Source of the DNA: Anseranas semipalmata
Lineage: Eukaryota > Chordata > Aves > Anseriformes > Anseranatidae
Direction of reading: 5' to 3'
Assembly: GCA_013399115.1 (NCBI GenBank)
Contig: VXAA01001502.1
Span: forward strand, 163,372-227,371
Length of the DNA: 64,000 nt
In this document: piece after piece, positions 38,201-48,100 of the stretch
Position numbering within the stretch: the stretch's first letter is position 1
How the letters are laid out: every line of letters begins with the position of its first letter
The notes under the pieces: generated by a model
Seen by the model: the letters and a program-made list of their open reading frames with translations, nothing else
Told to the model about the DNA's origin: nothing
Databases searched by the model: none
Program-made: the position numbers and the translations under genes

Positions 38201-40787
38201 TTGAATACATTTGCCACTTTTTTTCCCTGCCAGCACATCAACTGCCACTCGGATAGACAAGCTCATTCCATAAAAAGGCCACTGAAATCTAAGTGGCTGC
38301 AAATTCAGTAAAGCCCCACTGAGGGGAGGAATCCCCTCTTTGAAGGAACTCGTGCTTCATCCTGTCCTAAGTAGGATATTCTGTGCATTCCTGTGACATA
38401 CGCTTCATGTCAAAAATAGACCTGCCGAGTATCCTCAAAAGAGCTAGTTAGCCCCATTTATACCCCATCCATCAGATCAGATCTATGTAGACCAAACCAA
38501 AGAGGGCAAAAGGAAATAGTTACTAATTGGACTAGCCAGTTTGAACCAACAAGTCAGAGTCAACTTCTGTCATAACTTGAAGACTTGGGAATTATTACAC
38601 ACAGTGGCGTGTCTTTGTTTCACATAGAATGCTTGTTCCATCTTCTTTCCAATTGCAAGTACCGTTTCTCAGATTCTCTCCTGCATGCAAACTAGATAAA
38701 ACATCATTTTCATTCTAAATCTACCACTAAGATTACTGTGATGAATTTGAAACTAAATAGTCAAAACAATATTTAAAACATCTGATTACTGTCACTGAAA
38801 GAAAGTCAAGTTGCAGAAGGTATGATTTAAGTTGCCTGAAATCATATCTGTGTAGTAGTGAATGGCCTAAGAAACTCTCTCCTCTGGGCCTTTACTCAGA
38901 TCAGCTTACATTTGTAACATGGAATATTGCTATTTCCTTTTACCCCTGTTTTCCTTTGAGGCCAAAGACTTTGACACCCAGCCTGCAGCCAGCATAGGCC
39001 TCTGCAGAACCTTGAATTCTGTAGCTTTACTTCTAGCCAAGAGCACAAATATTCTTCTGTTATTGTTTCATAATGCTATATACTTCTGTGGAACTTAAAA
39101 TAGCTCACTGGTTAATATGCATGTAGAGACATATTTCTGTGTATCAGCAGATGCTCTTCCTACTCTTCCTTAACTGCATGTGCTAAAAAAGGACACGTAT
39201 GTTCAAAGGTACTTGCTCAAGAGATCTTTGAGCCTTTTTCAGATCTAGAGAACTTGAGTTCTTGCAAATAACTCGCTCCTCCTTTTATCTTCTCAAGGGC
39301 CTATGCACAATCCAGCTGACTGTTTGCAACTTAACCACAGTGCTAGAAGGGGCCTGATGGACACAAGACTAGGGAGCTTCTAGCAGTGCACTGTTCTTGT
39401 CTAGTTGTAAGTTGATGCTGTCTCTTGCTTCTCAGTCTCCTAGTCTTACCTGCCTTTGCCTCTTTTTACTACTCAGGACAAGTCATGGAGATTGAAATAT
39501 TGAACCTTGGCACTGTGCTTCCTCTTGCAAGCTGAGAAAATTACTTTTTTACTCCACACAGAAAGCAGCAAGGCTTCTTCTGTGCTGTGGATGTTCCATA
39601 AATTCAGATGAAGAGGAATTTGCTGTTCCTGGAAGGTGACTGCATACCTTCCTTAAGATCAAATTCTAACAAAAAATGATCAAGATAAACATCATACTAA
39701 CAGATGCTGTGGGAACAAGGTAGCACATCATCTTTCTTTGTCTAGTTCACTTCATCTTGAGCAGGGGCTGTGAGGTTTTTATAGGATTAGAGCCACAGAA
39801 GGGCATTCATTCTTCAGCATCATCTCTTTCCCTTCTGCTGATCACCTTGTGCCATCTTTGAAGGAACATGTAGTAAAAAGACATAGGTAGTCAAGGCAAA
39901 GTGTAAAAGAATGTCCTTGATTTCCTATTACTTTTTTTGCATCTAAGACCAGCCTACATGTAATTAGTGAATGTTCAGAGGAAAGTAGTCCTGGGAGCGT
40001 TCAGTAGTATGAACAGCTATATGGTTAACTACTGGAGAGAAAGTTCCTTCTTACTGGTGAGCATCATTCTCTGACACTTGTGCTTGTACATGACCATGAT
40101 TTGTGCTCCTTCCCATTGTCCCCTTCTCAGAGGAGCCCCCTGGTTGAGAGGCCCTGACAATGGCAGGCACTGCACCCCTTTATACACATTTGCATGGTAT
40201 AAGCTTATCTATAAACCCATCGAATTTTTTTTTTTCAAGGTTTAGTGTTTGCACTTCCTCTTGAAAATACAAATGTACACCTCACGGAACTACTTTCACT
40301 GGGAGGTGATGTTCATGGTATTTTCTTCTCCTAGATGAACCAAAAATATGTACTTTGCCTTTTAAGTTGTTAAGAGGTTTACAAGCTAGAAAACCTTGAA
40401 TTTAAAAGATATTTTCTAGGAATGTATTTATTTCCAAGGCTGAAGAGAATACTATAATTTGGGAGGCTCTCCATAGGAAAGTATGCTGTGTATAAATTAG
40501 TGTTGTCTACAGCTACAACAGAATTAGGATTCTTCCTGGTATATAGTATATATTATTCCCAGTAAAGAAAACACAGGTGAGAAAAGTTTCAATCCTTGTG
40601 TTATAGCCTGTCAATCAAAAAACTGAAAAATGATGCCATTCATGAAAAGCTTACAACAATAACAAAGGAAAATATTGAACTCTGAGTTGTGAAAAAAATC
40701 TGTTGCTTTATTTTACAGATATGGCCTCTGAATGACTTTGGATTTCTACGTGCAAGCCCCAATGGCCATAGATTTCTTGACGATTAA
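20100..40787 (+). CDS. IMMP1L: IMMP1L, mitochondrial inner membrane protease subunit 1 (whole spliced gene)
   Basis: Five coding exons joined at GT-AG sites give 166 residues, the same length as the human protein as I remember it. The product is the catalytic Imp1-type subunit of the inner-membrane peptidase complex (with IMMP2L), an S26 signal-peptidase-family Ser/Lys protease that removes sorting presequences of proteins delivered to the intermembrane space. Residues about 11-35 form the N-terminal membrane segment. Box B GPSMEPT carries the catalytic Ser40. Box C GDIVIV is at 66-71. Box [10 protein letters not shown] carries the catalytic Lys83. Box E GDN...STDSR is at 117-127. The C-terminus [10 protein letters not shown] is the usual family ending. 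Intron phases are 0, 2, 0, 0. The start is supported by the upstream in-frame TAG and by alignment of residue 1. No frameshift or lost key residue is seen. The next gene, DNAJC24, converges from the right. Confidence 0.97.
20205..20985 (+). other. IMMP1L: IMMP1L intron between coding exons 1 and 2
   Basis: This 781-base intron has donor gtaact and acceptor tttgcag. The central part (about 20500-20830) is GC-richer than its flanks, but I recognise nothing in it. A T-rich tract lies near 20337-20346. Confidence 0.9.
20986..21074 (+). CDS. IMMP1L: IMMP1L coding exon 2 (residues 36-65, catalytic Ser)
   Basis: It encodes [20 protein letters not shown] and on to HFYCIR. The catalytic serine nucleophile is Ser40 in GPSMEPT. 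The exon is 89 bases and ends in phase 2 (AA of Lys65). The donor gtacgc is weak (CGAAA before GT), but the frame joins perfectly to the next exon. Confidence 0.97.
21075..21990 (+). other. IMMP1L: IMMP1L intron between coding exons 2 and 3
   Basis: This 916-base intron ends in the acceptor ttttccctcccag. It contains a pyrimidine block, C13 followed by T10, at 21329-21351. No other feature is seen. Confidence 0.9.
21991..22117 (+). CDS. IMMP1L: IMMP1L coding exon 3 (residues 65-107, catalytic Lys)
   Basis: It begins by completing Lys65, continues [20 protein letters not shown] and ends at SDFLKNHSY. Lys83 in [10 protein letters not shown] is the general base of the Ser/Lys dyad. The exon has 127 bases, with donor gtaagt at 22118 and phase 0. 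Confidence 0.97.
28570..28880. promoter_or_regulatory. Candidate conserved non-coding element with GCTGATC palindrome
   Basis: This non-repetitive block contains the inverted repeat GCTGATC-TG-GATCAGC (28623-28638) and several AT-rich cores. The palindrome halves resemble half-sites of large MAF factors (TGCTGA type), though the preceding T is absent. No open frame or repeat similarity is recognised. Enhancer function is inference from composition and location. Confidence 0.22.
29627..29651 (+). repeat. A25 homopolymer
   Basis: An uninterrupted run of 25 A in an AT-rich intron. No retrocopy body or target-site duplication was recognised upstream. Confidence 0.9.
33930..34260 (+). mobile_element. 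Old CR1/L3-like LINE 3' fragment
   Basis: Stretches such as TTCCTTTACACAGCAGACTG (33998-34017) and GCTACTGTTGGAGACAAACT resemble parts of the amniote CR1/L3-type 3' region, which carries a TTCACAC-AGCTGTGGAA segment and later a CACTGT-GGAGACAGGATACTGG segment in the same order and spacing class. The match is from memory, heavily diverged, with no intact open frame. It sits inside the third coding intron of IMMP1L. Confidence 0.4.
35100..35330. promoter_or_regulatory. Candidate homeodomain-rich enhancer-like element
   Basis: This block has at least five TAAT/ATTA cores (near 35123, 35135, 35225-35232, 35275, 35292). It includes a perfect 9-bp inverted repeat GTAATTGAT/ATCAATTAC (35274-35282 and 35289-35297) with a 6-base spacer. 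It lies 400 bases upstream of IMMP1L coding exon 4. The motif density and the non-repetitive sequence between sites fit a developmental enhancer. The host interval is known for long-range PAX6 elements, but no alignment or assay supports this block specifically. Confidence 0.35.
35733..35843 (+). CDS. IMMP1L: IMMP1L coding exon 4 (residues 108-144)
   Basis: It encodes [20 protein letters not shown] and on to [10 protein letters not shown]. This is S26 box E, with the GDN and SxDSR motif that structures the active site. The exon has 111 bases, phase 0 at both ends, acceptor atcatag and donor gtattt. Confidence 0.97.
35844..40718 (+). other. IMMP1L: IMMP1L last intron (4.9 kb)
   Basis: It contains a CA microsatellite (about 36128-36144) and a GNRA-capped hairpin at 38321-38338. 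No exon is supported. The long open frame at 37022-37303 (minus) has no recognisable domain. Confidence 0.8.
36128..36144. repeat. (CA)n microsatellite
   Basis: A run of alternating A and C of about 17 bases followed by CCCC. It is likely polymorphic. Confidence 0.85.
40719..40787 (+). CDS. IMMP1L: IMMP1L terminal coding exon (residues 145-166 and stop)
   Basis: It encodes [20 protein letters not shown] then DD and TAA at 40785-40787. The acceptor is ttttacag. The [11 protein letters not shown] stretch matches the conserved C-terminus of vertebrate IMMP1L. Confidence 0.97.
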   Translation: MWPLNDFGFLRASPNGHRFLDD

Positions 40788-40890
40788 AAGAATTAAGTAA
40801 GTGACTATTGCCAGCTTGCATAATATTTTCTACTGAAATCAATGGAATTATTTTTGTTTAGAATAAATACAAGTATTACTTGACAAAGAT
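40788..40890 (+). terminator. IMMP1L: IMMP1L 3' UTR with proximal poly(A) signal
   Basis: AATAAA at 40862-40867 is 75 bases after the stop codon and is the first canonical signal, so a very short 3' UTR is possible. A second AATAAA at 41787-41792 would extend the transcript into the space shared with the convergent DNAJC24 3' end. Which site is used cannot be told from sequence. Confidence 0.5.
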
Positions 40891-41999
40891 GCCTCTTTCT
40901 GAGATTACATCTACCCTGAAAGTGGGAATGATACATTGCTGTCATCATCAAAAATGATATGCCTCTTACTCTGTTTCCTCTGGTTATTCACAGTAAGTGC
41001 TTGGATTTATTTGAAAAGTTTTGCATTTTACCACAAGACAAAGTTACCCCTGACTGTTAACAAGGGATGAAGAAGGCAATGCACTATTATATTATCACAC
41101 ATCTAAAGCCACACATAAGCTGTATCTACATTAGCAAGTAGTGTAGCATACTAGGACTGAAACAGAAAAGAAAAACAGCTGGCTTCAGGATCTGCTATCC
41201 ATTTATTCATATGTGTTTTGCAGGGTTTTGCTCAACTAGTTTGACCCAGTGTATGCCCAGCAGGGGTCAGAACACAGCTTCCTGGTTAGTTTTCATCTAA
41301 GGAATGAAGACTGCATTCCTTCTGATGATGGATGGAGACAATTCTAAAGTGTACTCCTGCTCCAAGCTGAAAAGTTAATGTAGATGCACTGTTACAGTCC
41401 AGCACATGGGCACTGTACCTGCCACTTGGTACAGTGCCTGCTAGGCCTGCAAATCTCTGCCACCTCTTCCTAAGGCTTAAGTCCTTTCAAGAATTTAAAG
41501 GAGACTAAGTTAAATATTTAGCATAGAAATACAAAACGTTCCTTTTTCCCATTAATGCACTTTATTCCTTATTATGTTCAAAGCATTCTCACATGTATGC
41601 CTCCTGATTAAATTTTGTCATCTGAGCCTTTAAAAGGATTTAATGTAAGAGGTAGGGCCCAAGCTGCAGTTGACAGAGACTGAGATTGAAAGAAGCTACT
41701 GTGTTTTTTGCTGGGAAAGAAAGGTCATTTAGAGCATGAGGTACAGTCCAGTTGTACAGAACTTAGTGTTCTGCTGTGTTTTTTTAAATAAATTGCCCTT
41801 TAGTTGAAAAACAAACAAAAAAACCCAAGCACCATGTCTTCAGAGCTGTGTTAGTAAATAGGCACACTTCTGCTCTTATGCCTGACTGAACTTGTTCTTG
41901 CAGCATCCTGCTTTTCTTTAACAGACATCTCTTAGCAGACACTTTCCTATTTGTCCAATGGTTTTAAAGTTCGTAACTCAATGTGCATGACTGGAACAA
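40891..41999. other. Convergent 3' space between IMMP1L and DNAJC24
   Basis: The two stop codons face each other across 1.2 kb. On the minus strand, AATAAA signals for DNAJC24 lie at 41561-41566 and 41202-41207 (seen as TTTATT on the plus strand). On the plus strand a distal IMMP1L signal lies at 41787-41792. If both distal sites are used, the transcripts overlap antisense. No other gene is seen. Confidence 0.6.
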
Positions 42000-42124
42000 T
42001 CATTGAAGGATCTCAATAACAAGTGAACATGTGTCACAACAAACCAAAGATACATCTTTGGTTTCACTCTTGGAGACAGCATAATTCCCACCACATCGGC
42101 ATGAAAGAGTGTAACAGTGTTCAT
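42000..42124 (-). CDS. DNAJC24: DNAJC24 terminal coding exon (CSL metal-binding domain)
   Basis: Read on the minus strand after the acceptor ttggcag, it encodes DEHCYTLSCRCGGNYAVSKS and on to CCDTCSLVIEILQ, then TGA at 42002-42000. The four conserved cysteines of the DPH-type CSL fold are present, and the CC before DTC is a small variation. The exon has 125 bases and enters in phase 1. Confidence 0.96.
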
Positions 42125-45100
42125 CTGCCAAAAAAGAAGACAAAAAAACGTTTAGTGCTCAAGACGAATCAAGAATTTATTTTGGATTATTCTTCACAAA
42201 GCTGCTCTTGAAAACAAAACATAATTTGTGTGTGACCTCTCACTGCTGGATTGTGAATGTCAATACCCACTCTACTTTTTGTTGTTGAAGAAATTGCTAT
42301 ATTCTTAAAGGTGGTTTCTGTGACTGTGAGACGTTCTTAATGCCAAACAGGCAGGCTCAGTGTACTCTCTTTAAAAGAGCAAATAATAAAAAGGTGCACA
42401 TCAGTGAAACAGAGACATGTTAAAAGGACTACATCACTGAATACTTCTGAATGAGAACTTGATTCTGACAAAGTACCAAAATCTTTATAGAGAGCAATTA
42501 AGAACAAATTGAGAAGTGTTAGTCATACAGACATCAAGGATGGTTCCAAAACAAACTGCTAACTCAGGAAAGAAACATAAAACAGAAGAAAGGATAGTAG
42601 TTAGGATTTCCCCCACCCCTCCAACTTAACAACAAAAAGGTTAAAAAAATAAAAAATAAAAAAAAATCAGCCATTACTCCAAAAAGCAAGTAAATGATGA
42701 AAGCTAGAGTAACGTAAAGGAAAAAAGTAAGACACTGTCAGGTGGAAAAATCTGTATGAAAAAATTGCGTTCTGTCATCACAGAAAGAGCAAGAAGATAC
42801 ATGAGAAATTTTGGGAGAATCCAGAAAGGTGAAAAGTAGTCCTGCGAACTCTCCATGCCCAAACAGGGGAGAAGAAGAAGAGGGGGGAAAAAAAGAGGAG
42901 GGAATGCAAAATAAGTATCACAAAGTCAAGTGCCAGTTCCAGTTCAACAGTGCTATTTTCAGTAGACTTTTGGAAGATAGGATTGACAGGAACTAACAGA
43001 AATAGAAAAACAGCAGGTAATCAGAGTAACTAAATCTGAGGAAAATATAAAAAAAAAAAAGAGAGAGGAAAAGTTAAAAGTAAAGTAAGACAACATAATG
43101 GTATAAGATGCAGAAAAAACAGAAAACATTTGAAATGACGATGAAAGGCACTAAGAACAAGGCGGCACTCATACCTTCGTTCCAGGACATGTCCTCAAGA
43201 TAAATCTGTGCATGTAGTGGCCATTCTTTTGTCAGATTATCTTCTATAAAGAAAATGGTGACAAATGTTCAACTCAAATAACATACAAGTTCTTATTTCT
43301 TCCTGGTAAATTAGCAGTTTTTTATTCCCTACTGGAATAAGTTTTTTGGTCCCTACCAGAGAGTTATACCTAGCCCATATAATCAGTGAAAAAAGCAGTT
43401 CTCTAAAATTTCCATCTCTCTGCATAACCCGGAATGTGTCGCACTGTAGCCAGGAGAAGTAAATGGTGAAGATGTATTATTCAAATTAAAACACTGCTGA
43501 AAACAGGTCTTTCACACATATCCCAAACGATTATGAGAAATTAGGGCCAAACTTTTATTTTGTTATGAATACCTTTAAAAAGCCTAGCTGTAACTACACT
43601 TCCACAAGCTGTAATTATGAGTGTGTTTACCTGTACTTTCCACAGAATCACAGAGTGGTTGAGGTTGGAAAGGACTCTGCTAGATGATCTAGCTCAGCCC
43701 CCCATACAAGCAGGGTCAGCTACAGTAGGTTGCCCAGGACCATGTCCAGTCAGGTTTTCGCTATCTCTCTATGCAACCCATTCTCCTTTTGAAAGGAGAA
43801 GCCAAATAGGAACCTCCCAATAAGCACAAAATAGATGTTAAGGTTGCCCGTTAGAAGAACACTAAGATTCCTGCAAAATGATATTCCTAACAAAAGATAC
43901 ATGAAAAACAGTTTTAGGGGAAGACTAGTCTAAGTGTTCTCTTATGATGAAGAGACTCTCAATATAGAAAGAATGTCAGTTCTGGTCTGCACACGTGAGA
44001 TCTACGCCATTTGATCCTCTAGATCCTTCCGACATTGAGCACAGCATGAAAGTAAAGAGTGTGCAGTACAATTCAAATTGTCAAATGCTAACTGTGCAAT
44101 ATAAATACAAATTGGCTTTTGTAATTTATCAGCATATTCACATTTAACATCCACAGGTCACACCAAGTTGACAATGTCAGATCTTGCTCAATGTTATAAG
44201 TGAAGCCATAAAAGGTAATACTAAAAACAAACACACAAACCTTATAACTTACCTCACAAAACTTCCCAAATGCTGCCTGACACCTGGAAGCCCCAACTCC
44301 ACAAATGCTGTATATTTTTACTTTAAAGAACCAGGAATGCCTGAATGCTGAACTTTAGCACATACACAGAAATATCTTAGATTTGGCAAGACTCAGTAGC
44401 TTAGTACTTATTTCAGGTTTAAATCAGGTTGTTATTAAGAAAGTAGTTCCTTCTCTATGATGATTAATTGAGTTTTCTAGTTTGGTAACATCAAGTTTAC
44501 TACAAAACATAGTGTTATCGACTGCTTTCTATGAAAAGTAAGATGGCAGTGAAAGAATTTTTTATTCCAGAACTACTTGTTGAGCACTTCTAGAAAAGTC
44601 TGAGGTCCAGATTATAACTTATTTTAATTCCCAAAAGATTGCTCTACCTAACCACTAGATTGTAAGGTATTCTAAATGGTTTCCCAGCTTCTACTACGTA
44701 ACTGGTCTTTACTCTGGACTGAAGAGCAGAAAGAAGGGGACTTCACATCTACCTCTTCTAGCCATGATTTAAGAGGTTTTATGTGCATCTCCTTGGATAC
44801 AGCATTATCCAGGTAAGAAAATTCTCCTCTCTCTATGGAACTTGTCACTATGACAAGAAATTGACCAGAACAAAAAGGACACAAAACAGAGATCACATTT
44901 TTGTAGTCTGGTGATTAGGGTCCAATTCCTGCTCCCAGACTGTGTATAAATTTTGTTCAGTTGTCATTCAGTGTAAATATACCAAAAATCCAGGGAGACT
45001 ACATCACATTTTGCTCACTACTACACTGACAGATGTGACAGTAACCAAGAAGCAGGAGTTTAAGGTATTAAATAACATAGTGCAGACAGAATTCAAATTA

Positions 45101-48100
45101 TATCATCTGGACATCAACATTTTGTAAGCCTTAACAGAAATACCACACAAAATTCTGTTTCAATTGAAATTGAATGGTTCTAGCATTCTAATTTGTGATA
45201 CTGACTGTAATTCAAAAACTTTCCAGGTGATGATGGTCCGAGTGAGAACTGTGACAATTTTAGTATTTCTTCCTTCATGTTTCCTTTAGACATGTATTTT
45301 TTCCTAAGCATTCCAATACTCCTCCAGAAAAATTACACATCTCCACAATCTAATCAGATAGAGTATTTTATTCTTTATCGCCAAATATCATCTGATTGAA
45401 ACTTGACAGCAAAGTGGAAAAGAGTATTAGTTAATACCTACATCTTATACGGTTTTTAAAATTCTAAATTTAATGCCAATTTAAGACCAATTAAAAAAGT
45501 ATCAGAAGAAAGTCACAGTCCTTATTTTGCAACTAAATTACTATTCTAATTGCAACTGAAATATAGTATAGATCCTTAAGAATGAATTTCATCTAAATTA
45601 GTTTTAAAGAAAGATTAAAACAAATGAGCCTCTTCTACAGCAGGCCTTGTGTAAAGTAAAAGATTCCTCTTCCATTTTTTTCAAGAAGAAGAACAGATCA
45701 AAATGAAGTCTACCTACCTACCCACCTTCCAGGTTCTTCTCTCCACTGCAGTGGAAACAAACAGTACTGAAACTATGATGACAGCATGCAAAAGACAAGC
45801 GCTTCCTATTTCACTTTTTTTTTTTTGAGTACTTGGAAGAAAAATTCACAAAGGAAAATGGTCTCTTATGTGGTAGGATGAATGGGTGTTCTTAAGCTTC
45901 CTTTATAGGTATCAAAAAATTGATTTAAAAAGAAATCAGGCTGTTCTATTTGGAATTCATGAAGCAGGATTTCACTCAAAACAAGTTTTATAGGATTGGA
46001 GATGGAGGTCTAGGTCATGTCTTCCTATGGGCAGATGGACCATATGCCACTGTGAAGAGAATTGATGAGATGCAAATTCACACGGTTACCATGCTTTCTG
46101 AGTAAAGTTACTCATGAAGTAACGAAGAAGGCAGCTGAAGAAAAGTCTGCACTCTTTCCTATTCCAAATATAGTACAATATGAAGCCCAGTGAACAGAAT
46201 TTCAACCAAGCTTTTCTTGGTTGAAATGGTAATTAAAAAAATTTGCTTGTCTGCATCAAGCTGAGAAACTTATCTTCGGAGTTGAACAAAGCTGTTTTAT
46301 TTTCCCGTTCTCAGATTCGATACACTATTGAATATAAAATACCTTAAAACAGCACAAATAGATTTGGCTAATTATTTTAACAGACACATCTCAATATGAG
46401 TTTGGGGAACTTAAAAGCAGAACTACAGGCCTCATGGTTTCATGGAGTGTGTTAGTTACTCCAGTATTTTTTGTGCTCTTATTTCACCTACATCATTGTT
46501 ATCACACATCTTTGAGCCATGTCTCTTTTGGTGGTGGTTCCCTGAAGTCAACCAGTGTCTAATTTTCATTCCCTTGCAAGATGAGGTTACTTAAGACTGG
46601 TATTGTTACCAGTACTGAGTTATGCTTGGTAGGTTTACTTACTTGCAATGCATGCTCAGTCTGTAGAACTCTGTGTACAGAGTTGGACTTTCTGAAATAC
46701 ATTCCTGAACAGATATGTAAAATTGTGAAGATCTGATCATCTATCGTAACTTGAAAAACAATTTTTAATTCACAAGAAGTACAGCCTGCCTGGCTTTGCC
46801 ATCTATTGGATTTGTCTGACAACAAGAGGTGAAAGAATTCTGCAGCTCCATTGTCTCAACTGCAGGATCTAAGAAAACACCGGCAGGCTCATCAGAGAGG
46901 TTTATGAGCCTACAATTCAAAGAGATTAAAAGGAAAAATCTACTGAGATTCTTTCAGGCTACAGAACAACATTAAATAACTATTAGCGGCTTGGTTCAGT
47001 AAAGCTTTACTAGAGCCCTTGCTGGGTCATTCAGAAATTGTAAAAGAGGAAAGGTATTTAAGTTTTACTTGAGGATACAATAAATATTTCTTGGGCTGTT
47101 TAAGGCTGAGTTTTAGGAAGGGGGTTGCAAGCAGTAAATGGAAATTTAACCTTTTTAACAATTTATGGTAATAGTAAAGATGGTCATAATACCTGAAAGG
47201 TTCTTCAAGCTCTGTTGTATATTCTTAGGATTGACTTTTTTCTTTAAAAAACAAAACAAAACAAAAAACAAAACAAAAAACCCACACATCATTACAAAAG
47301 TTCGAGATATGTATTGTCAATCAAATACAAAGTCATCACAGTAGTCAAACCCTGGATATTTACAGAAGTTTCCTTTTTTGTTTTTAATAGTCCATTTATT
47401 TTTAAACAATAACTGAGGTTTGAGTCTCTTATGTAATTTAAATTAAGCATGTTTTAATTTGAAATTACAAAACTGTTTTAAGAATTTTCATTAAAAAAAT
47501 GTTTGTTAAAAAAATACAAAAAAATATTGCTTCACTTATAGCCAGTGCAGATTAGAATTAACTCCAAAGAGCTGCAGTAAAAGGCTTGTGTTCCAGCATG
47601 AGCTTAGGTCTACAGCCATAAAATCCATGGCTAGAGACAAATATATAGTTCTGTCACTTAAGAGTATGACCTGGCATGCTGAAAGGCCTAAATTAATAGC
47701 CATGCTAAAAGCTTAGTTTGGGTCTATAAGTACTTTTTAAGAAGGAATATTCTTAACAAGGAACAATTAAAATATGCTGTTGATTTTTTTTTCCATATAT
47801 TAAGGTAGTCAAGGTGTTCAGTTGTCATTTCTGCTAGCTATTAAAGGCATTTTTGTAGACTTTTGTCTTGCTTCTCCTGCTTATTGTTGTAGTGGATTTG
47901 TAAGGCTATTCTTCTGGCATCTTGTTTACAAAATTATGTAAGATACCTTGATGTCTAATGCAGTATCATCCCTTTATAGCAGGAGGGAATTGTGGATTAA
48001 AGGGAAAGTGACCATCTCCAAAACAGTCTTTTCTGTTTACTGTAATAGGAGAACAGAACAGAGCAAGAGAAGAAGTAGCTACCTTTTATTTAGTTCAGTT

